A stretch of 54,205 bases of DNA from assembly GCF_000282895.1 (NCBI RefSeq), contig NZ_ALBQ01000062.1, positions 1 to 54,205 on the forward strand. The letters are read 5' to 3'. The stretch is from Sphingomonas sp. ATCC 31555. GTDB lineage: Bacteria > Pseudomonadota > Alphaproteobacteria > Sphingomonadales > Sphingomonadaceae. Under the pieces are notes generated by a model. It did not search any database. It was not told where the DNA came from and saw only the letters and a list, made by a program, of their open reading frames with translations. Shown one piece after another: positions 31,087 to 40,588 of the stretch (positions within the stretch are counted from its first letter, which is position 1; the number at the start of each line of letters is the position of its first letter). The position numbers were made by a program, and so were the translations under genes.

Positions 31087-32412
31087 ATGGCCGACCTTTT
31101 TGCCACCCACGAACAACCCGCCGCCGACTCCCCCGCCGCCGGCGGCCCGCTCGCCGACCGGCTGCGCCCGCAGAAGCTCGACGAGGTGGTCGGGCAGGAG
31201 CATCTCACTGGACCGCAGGGCGCGATCGGGCGGATGGTCGCGGCGGGCAAGCTCAGCTCGATCATCTTCTGGGGGCCACCCGGCACTGGCAAGACCACCA
31301 TGTCACGGCTGCTCGCCGATGCGGTGGGCCTGCGCTTCGTCGCGATCTCGGCGGTGTTCTCGGGCGTCGCCGACCTCAAGAAGGTGTTCGCCGAGGCGCG
31401 CGACCATGCCCGGATCGGCAAGCGCACGCTGCTGTTCGTGGACGAGATCCACCGCTTCAACCGCGCGCAGCAGGACGGCTTCCTGCCCTATGTCGAGGAC
31501 GGCACCGTCACATTGGTCGGCGCGACCACCGAAAACCCCTCCTTCGAGCTCAACGCCGCGCTGCTCAGCCGCGCGCAGGTGCTGATCCTGCACCGGCTCG
31601 ATCACGCAGCGCTGAGCCAGCTGCTCGATCGTGCCGAGACGCTGGAGGAACGCCCCCTGCCCCTGACGCCCGAGGCACGCGACGCGCTGGTGGCGAGCGC
31701 GGACGGCGACGGGCGCTTCCTGCTCAACCAGGCCGAAACGCTGTTCTCGGTACAGTTCGAGGCGCCGCTCGACCCCGCCGGGCTCTCCGCCTTCCTGCAG
31801 CGCCGCGTCGCGGTCTACGACAAGGACCGCGAGGGGCATTACAACCTGATCTCGGCGCTGCACAAATCGGTGCGCGGCTCGGATCCGCAGGCGGCGCTCT
31901 ATTATCTCGCGCGGATGCTCACCGCGGGCGAGGAGCCGCTGTATCTGCTCAGGCGCCTCGTCCGCATGGCGGTGGAGGATATCGGCATGGCCGACCCCAA
32001 CGCGCTGGTGCAGTGCATGGCGGCCAAGGACACGTACGACTTTCTCGGCTCGCCCGAAGGCGAACTGGCGATCGTCCAGGCATGTCTCTACCTGGCGACA
32101 GCGCCCAAGTCGAACGCCTCCTACAAGGCGCAGAAGGCGGCGTGGAAGGTGGCCAAGGAAACCGGCTCGCTGATGCCGCCGCAGAACATCCTCAACGCGC
32201 CGACCAAGCTGATGAAGCAGATCGGCTATGGCACCGGCTATACCTACGACCATGATGCCGAGGGCGGCTTCTCGGGCGACAATTACTGGCCGGCGGAGAT
32301 GGAACCGCAGACCTTCTACACCCCCACCGATCGCGGGCACGAGAAGCGGGTGGCGGAGCGGCTCGCCTGGTGGGCGGCGATGCGGGAGCAACGGCGCGGA
32401 GACGGCGCATAG
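31087..32412 (+). CDS. rarA: Replication-associated recombination protein A
   Basis: A 441-aa AAA+ ATPase (MgsA/RarA). Walker A GPPGTGKTT lies near residue 64, Walker B LFVDEIHRFN near 119, then sensor motifs and the C-terminal MgsA domain (LDPAGLSAFLQRRV, DPNALVQCMAAKDT). It acts at stalled replication forks. The ATG at 31087 (MADLFATHEQ) lacks a good ribosome site. The stop overlaps a downstream gene. Confidence 0.95.
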   Translation: MADLFATHEQPAADSPAAGGPLADRLRPQKLDEVVGQEHLTGPQGAIGRMVAAGKLSSIIFWGPPGTGKTTMSRLLADAVGLRFVAISAVFSGVADLKKVFAEARDHARIGKRTLLFVDEIHRFNRAQQDGFLPYVEDGTVTLVGATTENPSFELNAALLSRAQVLILHRLDHAALSQLLDRAETLEERPLPLTPEARDALVASADGDGRFLLNQAETLFSVQFEAPLDPAGLSAFLQRRVAVYDKDREGHYNLISALHKSVRGSDPQAALYYLARMLTAGEEPLYLLRRLVRMAVEDIGMADPNALVQCMAAKDTYDFLGSPEGELAIVQACLYLATAPKSNASYKAQKAAWKVAKETGSLMPPQNILNAPTKLMKQIGYGTGYTYDHDAEGGFSGDNYWPAEMEPQTFYTPTDRGHEKRVAERLAWWAAMREQRRGDGA

Positions 32413-33278
32413 CGACGCCGGACTTCACCGATTTCATCGCGATCGATTGGTCGGGCCAGGCAGTTGAGCGGCCCAAGGGGCTGGCCGTTGCCCATGCCAG
32501 TGCCGGCGACGCCGCGCCGGTCCTGATCGATCGCCCCTGGTCGCGCGCCGACATTCTCGCCTTTCTCGGCGACCTTGCCGATACCGGCACGCGCGCGCTG
32601 GTCGGCCTCGATCTATCTCCGGCCTTTCCCTTTGTCGACGCCGGCGCTTATTTCCCCGGCTGGACGGAAAGCCCCGCCGATGGCCCGGCGCTTTGGGCAC
32701 TGGTCGACCGCGTGTCGCAGGCGGATCCGCACTTCGCCGCCACCAGCTTCGTACAGCATCCGGAAGCGCGACGGCATTTCCGCCAGATGGGCGATTGCGG
32801 CGATCTATTCCCCGGCGGCCGCGGCCGGTTTCGGGTGTGCGAGCATGGCCAGCACGCGATGGCACTCTCGCCCTATAGCTGCTTCAACCTGGTCGGCGCG
32901 AGCCAGGTGGGCAAATCGAGCCTCACCGGCATGCGCGTCCTCCACCGGCTGCGGGGCCGCATCGGGCTGTGGCCATTCGATCCCGTACCCGATGCCGGCC
33001 CGGTGCTGGTGGAAATCTATACCGCGCTCGCCGCGCGGCTCGCCGGCATGCGCAAGGGCATCTCGAAGATCCGCGACGCCGAGACGCTGGACAAAATGCT
33101 CGCGGCGTTCGGATCAGCGCCGCACGGGCGGCTGCCCCGCTATGACGACCACGCCACCGATGCGATCCTCAGCGCCGCATGGCTGCGAGTCGCGGCGGGG
33201 CAACAGGATTCGTGGCAACCGGCGGCGCTCACGCCCAGCCTGGCGTGTACCGAGGGCTGGACCTTCGGCGTACTCTGA
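32370..33278 (+). CDS. RNase H-fold-like protein (DUF429-type)
   Basis: About 302 aa from a GTG at 32370. The fold begins FIAIDWSGQ, the acidic strand seen in DUF429 and other RNase H-like proteins. Further acidic residues follow in LVGLDLSPAFPF and HATDAILSAAWL, and the middle holds PFDPVPDAG and VLVEIYTALAAR. It may be a nuclease. The GTG start lies inside rarA (43-base overlap). An alternative is an ATA at 32409, 7 bases after GGAG, that overlaps the rarA stop as ATAG. This would cut 13 basic residues. Confidence 0.7.
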   Translation: MGGDAGATARRRRIATPDFTDFIAIDWSGQAVERPKGLAVAHASAGDAAPVLIDRPWSRADILAFLGDLADTGTRALVGLDLSPAFPFVDAGAYFPGWTESPADGPALWALVDRVSQADPHFAATSFVQHPEARRHFRQMGDCGDLFPGGRGRFRVCEHGQHAMALSPYSCFNLVGASQVGKSSLTGMRVLHRLRGRIGLWPFDPVPDAGPVLVEIYTALAARLAGMRKGISKIRDAETLDKMLAAFGSAPHGRLPRYDDHATDAILSAAWLRVAAGQQDSWQPAALTPSLACTEGWTFGVL

Positions 33279-33323
33279 GGAATAGGACTTTTCTAGAACC
33301 TGCAGGGGAAGGTCGATTAGCGC

Positions 33324-34064
33324 ATGCGCCGCCAGCTCGAAGTCTGTGTCGAAGACGTTGCCGGAATCGAAGCGGCAGTGACCGGCGGCGCCGATCGAGT
33401 CGAGCTTTGTGCGGCGCTCGCGGTCGGCGGCCTGACCCCGCCGGCCTCGCTGATCGCCCAAGCGGCGCGGGCGCCGATCCCGGTGCACCTGCTGGCCCGC
33501 CCCCGCGACGGCAACTTCCACTATTCGCCGGCGGAAGTCGCGCTGGTGACTGCCGATATCCGTGCTGCGGCCGAGGCGGGGCTGGCCGGCGTGGTGATCG
33601 GCGCCAGCGGTGCGGACCACCAGCTCGACGGAGACGTGCTGGCGCGATGGATTGCGGTCGCGCGGTCGAGCGGCAAGCCCTTGTCGCTTACCTTGCATCG
33701 CGCATTCGATCTCTGCCCGGATCCGTTCGCGGCGCTGGAGACGGCTGTCGCGCTCGGCTTTGATCGCATCCTAACCTCCGGCTGTGCGCCCAAGGCGATC
33801 GATGGCCGTGCGACCCTCGCGGCGCTGGTCGCCGCCGCCGGCACGCGCATCACCATCCTGGCCGGCAGTGGCATCGATGCAGCCACCCTGCCTGCGATCC
33901 TGGCGACGGGCGTGCGGGAGGTCCATGCCTCGTGCCGCAGCGCGCAGGGTGAGGCAAATGTGCGCGAAATCGCCTTCGGCTTCCAGGCCGGGGCGCGTCT
34001 CGCGACCGATCGGGCCAAGGTCGCGACGCTGCGGGAAATGCTGAATTCGCAAGCTAGCGCTTGA
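33324..34064 (+). CDS. cutC: CutC family protein
   Basis: A 246-aa TIM-barrel protein with the family start RQLEVCVEDVAGIEAAVTGG followed by ADRVELC and later LARPRDGNFHY, LTLHRAFDL and ILTSGCAP. The family is labelled copper homeostasis, but the real reaction is disputed. It starts 60 bases before a GlcNAc-catabolic operon on the same strand, so it may act on a sugar or be carried along. The ribosome site is GGGGAAGG. Confidence 0.9.
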   Translation: MRRQLEVCVEDVAGIEAAVTGGADRVELCAALAVGGLTPPASLIAQAARAPIPVHLLARPRDGNFHYSPAEVALVTADIRAAAEAGLAGVVIGASGADHQLDGDVLARWIAVARSSGKPLSLTLHRAFDLCPDPFAALETAVALGFDRILTSGCAPKAIDGRATLAALVAAAGTRITILAGSGIDAATLPAILATGVREVHASCRSAQGEANVREIAFGFQAGARLATDRAKVATLREMLNSQASA

Positions 34065-34124
34065 ACAATACCAATATGTAACTTATCGCTGTGTCGGTCA
34101 TAGCCAGTGGAGGCAATGGGGGAC

Positions 34125-35174
34125 ATGATCGCCGATATCCAAAAGCCCGCAGGCGGCGCGACGCTGATGGCGTCCGAAGCCGCTGAAGCCGGTGCGGCGG
34201 TGCGCCGCCTGCTCGACGCCAATGGTCCGGCGATCGCCGCGCTGGCGCGCGAGCTGCGCGCTGCGCCGCCTGCACTGGTCGTCACCTGCGCGCGTGGCTC
34301 GTCCGATCACTCCGCCACCTATGGCAAGTATCTGATCGAAACGATGATCGGCGTGCCGGTCGCCTCCGCGGCGCCGTCGGTGGCGTCGGTGTTCGAAGCG
34401 CCGGTCTCCACCGCCCGCGCGCTGTGCATCGCGGTGTCGCAGAGCGGCCGCAGCCCCGATCTGCTCGCCACCGTCCGGGCCTATCAGCAGGCCGGCGCCC
34501 GCGTCGTGGCCTTCGTCAACGACGAGGAATCGCCGCTCGCCACGATGGCAGACTCCACGATCGGCCTGAAGGCCGGCCCCGAGCGCTCGGTGGCGGCGAC
34601 CAAGTCCTACATTACCGCGCTGGCCGCCTTCGCCGCGCTGGTCGCCGAATGGGCGCAGGATACTGCGCTGGCCGACGCCCTGACAGCGCTGCCCCAGCAG
34701 CTAGAAGCCGCGCGCGACTATGATTGGGCGCCGGTGGTGGAAACGCTGCGCGAGGCGACCAATTTGTTCGTGATCGGCCGCGGCTACAGCTTCGCCGTAG
34801 CGCAGGAGGCCGCGCTCAAGTTCAAGGAAACCTGCAGCCTGCACGCCGAAGCGTTCAGCGCCGCAGAAGTCCGTCATGGCCCGATGGCGATCGTCGGCCA
34901 GGGCTTCCCGGTGCTCGCCTTCGCCACCTCGGACGCAGCGGGCGACAGCGTGCGCGATGCCTGCGCCGAATTCGCCGAGCGCGGCGCCCGCGTGTGCCTG
35001 GCCGATGCGAAGGCCGGCACCGCGTCGCCTCTCCCCGTGCTGCCCGGCCATCCCGCGATCGAACCGATCCTGATGGTCCAGAGCTTCTACCCGATGGTAA
35101 ACGCGCTGTCGCTGGCGCGCGGCAACAATCCGGATGCGCCGCTATATCTCCGCAAGGTGACCGAGACTCGATGA
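34125..35174 (+). CDS. nagB-II: Glucosamine-6-phosphate deaminase, SIS-domain type (NagB-II)
   Basis: A 349-aa protein with two SIS domains (CARGSSDHSATYGKYLIE; VIGRGYSFAVAQEAALKFKE), as in the isomerase half of GlmS but without the glutaminase domain. The ESPLATMADSTIGLKAGPE and AEVRHGPMAIV motifs fit NagB-II. It converts GlcN-6-P to Fru-6-P and ammonia. The start at 34125 follows GGAGG at 34109-34113. An in-frame GTG at 34107 and ATG at 34116 are less well placed. Its stop overlaps nagA (ATGA). Confidence 0.9.
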   Translation: MIADIQKPAGGATLMASEAAEAGAAVRRLLDANGPAIAALARELRAAPPALVVTCARGSSDHSATYGKYLIETMIGVPVASAAPSVASVFEAPVSTARALCIAVSQSGRSPDLLATVRAYQQAGARVVAFVNDEESPLATMADSTIGLKAGPERSVAATKSYITALAAFAALVAEWAQDTALADALTALPQQLEAARDYDWAPVVETLREATNLFVIGRGYSFAVAQEAALKFKETCSLHAEAFSAAEVRHGPMAIVGQGFPVLAFATSDAAGDSVRDACAEFAERGARVCLADAKAGTASPLPVLPGHPAIEPILMVQSFYPMVNALSLARGNNPDAPLYLRKVTETR

Positions 35175-36304
35175 GCAGCTTCCGTTTCGTCAACGGCCAT
35201 ATCGTCACCGCCGCCGGCACCCTGCCGGAAGCGGTGATCGCGGTCGACCAGGGCCGCATCACCGGGCTTTCGAAGGAAGGCGCCGGCACCGAGACCATCG
35301 ACCTCGACGGCGGCTGGATCGTCCCTGGCTTCATCGACGTTCAGGTCAATGGCGGCGGCGGCGTGCTGTTCAACGACGCCACCACGATCGAAGGCATCGC
35401 CGCGATCGGCGCGGCGCACGCCCAGTTCGGCACCACCGGATTCCTGCCCACGCTGATCAGCGATGTGCCAGAGGTGATCGCCCGCGCACTCGACGCGGCC
35501 GATGCCGCGATCGAGGCCGGCGTGCCCGGCTGTCTGGGCGTCCACATCGAAGGCCCGATCCTCAACAAGGCGCGCAAGGGCATCCACGATGCGGAGAAGT
35601 TCCGCGGCCTGGATACCGCGATGGTGGAGCTGCTCAGCCGCCCGCGCCGGGGCAAGGTGCTCGTCACCCTCGCCCCCGAGATGGTCGATCTGGCCAATGT
35701 CCGCCGCCTTGCCCGGGCAGGCGTTTTGCTCGCCATCGGGCATAGCGACGCTGCCTACGACACCGCCGTGGCGGCATTCGAGGCCGGCATGACCGGTGTC
35801 ACCCACCTGTTCAACGCGATGTCGCCGCTGCTGCACCGCGCGCCCGGCGTGGTCGGCGCGGCGCTGGAGAACCAGACCGCCTATTGCGGCATCATCCCCG
35901 ATGGCTTCCACGTCCATGACGCGGCGCTGCGCATCGCGCTGCAGGCCCGCCCGCATGATCGCTTCCTGCTTGTGACCGACGCAATGCCGAACGTGGGATC
36001 GGACATGACCTCGTTCGATCTGCACGGCCGGCTGATCCGCGTCGAAGGCGGCCGTTGCCTGGGTGCGGACGGCACGCTGGCCGGATCGGCGCTCGATATG
36101 ACCGGCGCGTTCCGCCACATGGTCACCCGCGTCGGCACCTCGCCCGAAGATGCGGCGATGATGGCTGCCGCCAGCCCTGCCGCTTTTCTGGGCCTATCGC
36201 ACGAACGCGGCGTGCTTGCCCCCGGCCTGCGCGCCGACTGGGTTCAATTGACCCGCGATTTCCAGCCGGCCGGTTGCTGGATCGGCGCAACCCGCTTCCC
36301 CTGA
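35171..36304 (+). CDS. nagA: N-acetylglucosamine-6-phosphate deacetylase
   Basis: The 377-aa amidohydrolase removes acetate from GlcNAc-6-P. Visible motifs are PGFIDVQVNGGGGV, GVHIEGPILN (metal-site Glu), IGHSDA, THLFNAMSPL and TDAMPNVGSD (catalytic Asp). Length and motifs match NagA. The ATG overlaps the nagB-II stop by 4 bases, so the two are coupled. The product feeds NagB-II. Confidence 0.96.
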   Translation: MSSFRFVNGHIVTAAGTLPEAVIAVDQGRITGLSKEGAGTETIDLDGGWIVPGFIDVQVNGGGGVLFNDATTIEGIAAIGAAHAQFGTTGFLPTLISDVPEVIARALDAADAAIEAGVPGCLGVHIEGPILNKARKGIHDAEKFRGLDTAMVELLSRPRRGKVLVTLAPEMVDLANVRRLARAGVLLAIGHSDAAYDTAVAAFEAGMTGVTHLFNAMSPLLHRAPGVVGAALENQTAYCGIIPDGFHVHDAALRIALQARPHDRFLLVTDAMPNVGSDMTSFDLHGRLIRVEGGRCLGADGTLAGSALDMTGAFRHMVTRVGTSPEDAAMMAAASPAAFLGLSHERGVLAPGLRADWVQLTRDFQPAGCWIGATRFP

Positions 36305-36321
36305 GCCTACGGAGACTCGCC

Positions 36322-38871
36322 CTGAGCACGATCGCGCCGCCCTCTCTTCACGACGACGCCACGGCCGGGGCTCTCGCCATCGGCGCCCCGATGGCGGGCT
36401 GGCTGATGCCGCTGGAAGAGGTACCCGATCCCGTCTTCGCGCAGCGGATGCTGGGCGACGGCGTAGCGATCGATCCCGTCGAAGGCTGCCTCTATGCGCC
36501 CTGCGACGGCGAAGTCTCGGTTTTGCAGCCGACCGGCCACGCCATCACGCTGCGCGCGGGTGACGCGATCGAAGTGCTGATGCACATCGGTATCGATACC
36601 GTCCAACTCGCCGGCAAGGGCTTCGAGCCGGAGGTCAAGGTCGGCGATCGCGTGCGCCGCGGCGATGTGCTGATCCGCTTCGATCTCGATGCCGTGGTCT
36701 GCGGCGCGCCTTCGGTAGTTACCCCGGTTCTGGTGATCCGGCAGGACGGCGTCGAGCTGTCCCCTTCGCACCTCAGCGGTATGGTTTCGCCAGGCGATGT
36801 GCTCTTCACCGTTGCCCGCGCCGCGCCCGAAATCAAAGCCGCTGCCGGTCCAGAAGGTCCGCTGTTCTCCCGCGACGTCGTCGTGCCGCTGGCGCACGGC
36901 ATCCACGCCCGCCCGGCAGCCAAGCTGCGCGAGGCGCTGGTACCGTTCGACGCAAAGGTCACCATCGCGAAGGGCGAGCGCAGCGCCGATGCGCGCAGCC
37001 CGGTGGGACTGATGACGCTCGCGATCAAGCTCGGCGACACTATCCGTATCGAAGCCTATGGGCCGATCGGTGCGAAGGCTGTCGAAACGCTCGCGGCGAT
37101 GATCGAAAGCGGTATGGGCGAGAAGGCCGATCCGGCCACCGCCAGTCGCCCTGTCCCCACCCCAGCCGCTCCCATCGCGATAGCTACGGACGAACCTGGT
37201 CTCCTCGCCGGCGTCTCCGCCGCGCCGGGACTCGCCATTGGCGCGGCGCGCTTCTTCCGCCTGCCGGAGATCGAGATCGATCCGATCGGCAAGGGCGACG
37301 GCGTGGAGCGCGCATCCCTTATGGACGGACTCGCCAAGGTTAGCCGGGCGATAGAGGGCGAACTGGCCCATGCCAGCGGCCCGATGCGGTCGATCCTGAG
37401 CGCACACCGCGCGATGCTCGACGATCCCGAACTGCTCGCCGCAGCCAGCGACGCGATCGGCCAGGGCGCCAGCGCCGCGCAGGCGTGGCGCGAGGCGCTG
37501 CGCCCGCAAGCAGATCTGTTGCGCACCAGCGGCGATCCGCACCTTGCCGAACGCGCAGACGACATGGTCGACCTCGAACGTCGTGTGGTCGCGGCGATTG
37601 CAGGCGTGGGGGATGCGCCGCTAGCGTTCCCCGTCGGCACGATCCTGCTCGCTGACGACCTGCTTCCGTCTCAGGTCTCCGCGATCGACCCAGCGCAGGT
37701 GAGAGGTTTCTGTACGGTAGGTGGTGGCCCCACCTCGCACGTGGCGATCCTCGCCGCGAGCCTAGGCATACCGGCGCTAGTGGCGATGGGGCCAGCGCTG
37801 CGCGGCGTTCGTGAGGGCGAAACCGTCATTCTCGATTCCGGCGCGGGCACCCTTCGGGTCGCACCGAACGACGCGCAGCGGGCCGAAGCCCAGGCGCGTG
37901 TCGATGCCCGCGCCGCCGCGCTCGCCGCCGCCCGATCGGCAGCGAGCGCGGCCTGCCATTTGGCCGACGGCACTCGAATCGAAGTGTTCGCCAACCTCGG
38001 CTCCGCTTCCGATGCAGTCCGCGCAGTCGCGACGGGCGCCGAGGGCAGCGGCCTGCTGCGCACCGAATTCCTGTTTCTTGACCGCGACACGGCCCCGAGC
38101 GTGGCCGAGCAGACCGCCGAATATCAGGCGATTGCCGACGCGCTGGACGGTCGCCCGCTGATCATTCGCCTGCTCGATATCGGGGGCGACAAGCCCGCCC
38201 CCTATCTGCCGATCGGGGCGGAGGAGAATCCGGCGCTGGGCCTGCGCGGCATTCGCGTCGGCCTCGCCCATCCCAAGATATTGGAAGACCAGCTCCGCGC
38301 CATTCTGGGCGTCCGCCCGATCGGCCAAGCCAGAATCATGCTGCCGATGATTGCCAGCATCGGCGAACTGCGGGCCGTACGCGCCGTACTCGATCGCTTG
38401 CGCGCCGAGCTGGGCATCGAGGAACGCGTCGAACTCGGCATCATGGTCGAGACGCCCGCCGCTGCGGCGACGGCTGATCTGCTGGCGACGGAAGCAGATT
38501 TTCTGTCGATCGGCACCAACGATCTTACTCAGTACGCGTTGGCGATGGACCGGGGCAATCCGGCTGTCGCGAGCGGGATCGACGGCCTGCATCCTGCGGT
38601 GCTGCGCCTGATCGCCGATACCTGCCGAGGTGCCGCCACCCAGAACCGCTGGGTCGGCGTGTGCGGCGGCCTCGCCTCCGATCCCCTGGCGGTGCCGATC
38701 CTGATCGGCCTGGGCGTGACCGAGCTTTCCGCCACCGTTGCGGTGGTGCCCGAAGTGAAAGCGGTGCTTGCCGGCCTCACGCTGGAGCGCGCCCGCGCGC
38801 ATGCCGCTGCGGCGCTTGCCTGCGCCACCGCCGCCGATGTCCGCCGCCTTGCCCGGGAATTCACCGCATGA
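36322..38871 (+). CDS. PTS EIIA-HPr-EI multiphosphoryl transfer protein, apparent CTG start
   Basis: An 849-aa soluble protein with three domains. EIIA (residues 1-155, His88 in VLMHIGIDTV) is followed by HPr (about 182-265, His195 in HGIHARPAAKL) and EI (about 290-845, His473 in GGGPTSHVAILAA, with IGTNDLTQYALAMDRG and the EI terminal fold). It takes phosphate from PEP and hands it to NagE. There is no ATG before the EIIA fold. The best start is CTG at 36322 (CTGAGCACG), 7 bases after GGAG. The stop overlaps nagE (ATGA). Confidence 0.92.
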   Translation: MSTIAPPSLHDDATAGALAIGAPMAGWLMPLEEVPDPVFAQRMLGDGVAIDPVEGCLYAPCDGEVSVLQPTGHAITLRAGDAIEVLMHIGIDTVQLAGKGFEPEVKVGDRVRRGDVLIRFDLDAVVCGAPSVVTPVLVIRQDGVELSPSHLSGMVSPGDVLFTVARAAPEIKAAAGPEGPLFSRDVVVPLAHGIHARPAAKLREALVPFDAKVTIAKGERSADARSPVGLMTLAIKLGDTIRIEAYGPIGAKAVETLAAMIESGMGEKADPATASRPVPTPAAPIAIATDEPGLLAGVSAAPGLAIGAARFFRLPEIEIDPIGKGDGVERASLMDGLAKVSRAIEGELAHASGPMRSILSAHRAMLDDPELLAAASDAIGQGASAAQAWREALRPQADLLRTSGDPHLAERADDMVDLERRVVAAIAGVGDAPLAFPVGTILLADDLLPSQVSAIDPAQVRGFCTVGGGPTSHVAILAASLGIPALVAMGPALRGVREGETVILDSGAGTLRVAPNDAQRAEAQARVDARAAALAAARSAASAACHLADGTRIEVFANLGSASDAVRAVATGAEGSGLLRTEFLFLDRDTAPSVAEQTAEYQAIADALDGRPLIIRLLDIGGDKPAPYLPIGAEENPALGLRGIRVGLAHPKILEDQLRAILGVRPIGQARIMLPMIASIGELRAVRAVLDRLRAELGIEERVELGIMVETPAAAATADLLATEADFLSIGTNDLTQYALAMDRGNPAVASGIDGLHPAVLRLIADTCRGAATQNRWVGVCGGLASDPLAVPILIGLGVTELSATVAVVPEVKAVLAGLTLERARAHAAAALACATAADVRRLAREFTA

Positions 38872-40583
38872 AGCACATCCTCGAAATGCTCCAGCCACTC
38901 GGCCGTGCACTGATGCTGCCGATCGCGGTGCTGCCGGTCGCCGGTCTACTGCTGCGGCTGGGCCAGCCGGACCTCCTCGACATCGCCTTTGTCAGCGCCG
39001 CAGGCGACGCGCTGTTCGCGCATCTCGGCCTGTTGTTCGCAATCGGAGTGGCGACGGGTTACGCGAAGGACGGCAACGGCGCCGCCGCGCTGGCAGGCAT
39101 CGTCTGTTTCCTCGTATCCACGGAAGCGGGCAAGAGCCTGCTTGCCGTGCCCTTGGATGTCGGCGCGGGTCTCGCCACGGACCAGACGACGCTCGCCGTG
39201 GCTGCGTGGAAGGCCAAGGCGGTTGCGCGGCTCGACGTGCCGATCGGCATCGCCTCCGGCCTTATCGGCGGCACCTTCTACAACCGCTTCTCCGCGATCA
39301 AGCTGCCATCCTACCTTGCCTTTTTCGGCGGTCGCCGCTTCGTGCCGATCGTCAGCGGTCTGGCCGGGCTAGGGATCGCCGCGATCGTCGGCGTCGGCTT
39401 TCCGCATATCAGCGCGGGCGTGGACGGTCTCAGCCACGGCATCGCCGGTGCGGGCTCGTTCGGCCTGTTCGCCTTCGGCGTGCTCAACCGCGTGTTGCTG
39501 GTCACCGGCCTGCACCATATCCTCAACAACGTATTCTGGTTCGTTCAGGGCGACTATAACGGCGCAACGGGCGACCTGCGCCGCTTCTTCGCCGGCGATC
39601 CGAGCGCGGGCGCGTTCATGGCCGGTTTCTTCCCGGTGATGATGTTCGGCCTGCCCGCCGCCTGCCTCGCCATGTACCGCGCGGCACTCCCCGAGCGTCG
39701 CAAGGCGGTCGGTGGCCTGCTGTTCAGCCTCGCCCTCACTTCGCTGCTGACCGGTGTTACCGAGCCGATCGAATACAGCTTCATGTTCCTGGCGCCCATC
39801 CTCTACGCGGTGCACGCGGTGCTTACCGGCGTGGCAATGGTGGTTATGGATTTGCTGGGCGTGAAGCTCGGCTTCGGCTTTTCAGCGGGTTTGTTCGATT
39901 ATGCGCTGAACTTCGGCAAGGCGACCAAGCCGCTGCTGCTGATCCCCGTAGGGCTGGTCTATTTCGCGATCTATTATGGCATCTTCGCCTGGGCGATCCG
40001 CCGCTTCGACCTGAAGACCCCCGGCCGCGATGCCGAGGCATCGGCGACTGCCCAGGCAAGCGCAAGCGCCGCTCCGGCGAGCCGTGGCGAAGCATTTGCC
40101 CGGGCGCTGGGCGGATCCGCCAATCTGGTCGAAGTCGGCGCCTGCACCACGCGCCTGCGCCTGATCGTCGCCGATCAGCGCGCCGTAGATGACGCCGCAC
40201 TCAAGGCACTGGGCGCGCATGGTATCCTGCGTCCCTCGGAGCGGGCGCTGCAGGTGGTGCTCGGCCCGATCGCCGATGTGGTGGCAGTGGAAATCCGCGA
40301 CACGATTGCACGCGGCGGCGTCACGGTCCCGGGCCCCGCCTCTGCTTCTGCCCACGATCTGCTGGTCGCCATGCAACCGGCAGCCCTCTCGGCACTAGGG
40401 GGTGCAACGAATATCGTCGCCGTCACCGCGCACGACCATCGCCTGCGCGTCGAGCTGTGCAACCCGGCCGATGTCGATGCCGATGCGCTGCTCGCACTGG
40501 GGCTGCGCGGCTTTGCCCGCCCCTCGGCCAATGTGCTGCACCTGCTGGGCGACGATACAGTGCTGGCGACGCTGCGGGGCTGA
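38868..40583 (+). CDS. nagE: GlcNAc PTS transporter EIICB, with extra EIIB-like domain
   Basis: A 571-aa membrane permease. EIIC (residues 1-385, about ten helices, GLHHILNNVFWF, LTSLLTGVTEPIEYSFMFL) imports GlcNAc and EIIB phosphorylates it at a cysteine (GACTTRLRL, near residue 426). A second EIIB-like copy follows (about 500-571). There the cysteine is lost: the same place reads AHDHRLRVEL, near residue 522. Substrate choice (GlcNAc) is by operon context. It ends the cutC-nagB-nagA-pts run. Confidence 0.92.
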   Translation: MKHILEMLQPLGRALMLPIAVLPVAGLLLRLGQPDLLDIAFVSAAGDALFAHLGLLFAIGVATGYAKDGNGAAALAGIVCFLVSTEAGKSLLAVPLDVGAGLATDQTTLAVAAWKAKAVARLDVPIGIASGLIGGTFYNRFSAIKLPSYLAFFGGRRFVPIVSGLAGLGIAAIVGVGFPHISAGVDGLSHGIAGAGSFGLFAFGVLNRVLLVTGLHHILNNVFWFVQGDYNGATGDLRRFFAGDPSAGAFMAGFFPVMMFGLPAACLAMYRAALPERRKAVGGLLFSLALTSLLTGVTEPIEYSFMFLAPILYAVHAVLTGVAMVVMDLLGVKLGFGFSAGLFDYALNFGKATKPLLLIPVGLVYFAIYYGIFAWAIRRFDLKTPGRDAEASATAQASASAAPASRGEAFARALGGSANLVEVGACTTRLRLIVADQRAVDDAALKALGAHGILRPSERALQVVLGPIADVVAVEIRDTIARGGVTVPGPASASAHDLLVAMQPAALSALGGATNIVAVTAHDHRLRVELCNPADVDADALLALGLRGFARPSANVLHLLGDDTVLATLRG

Positions 40584-40588
40584 GCGCG

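Noticed and set aside
31303..32391. Open frame of 362 codons opposite rarA
   Set aside because: Shadow frame rich in Arg, Gly and His. The plus-strand Walker motifs are intact.
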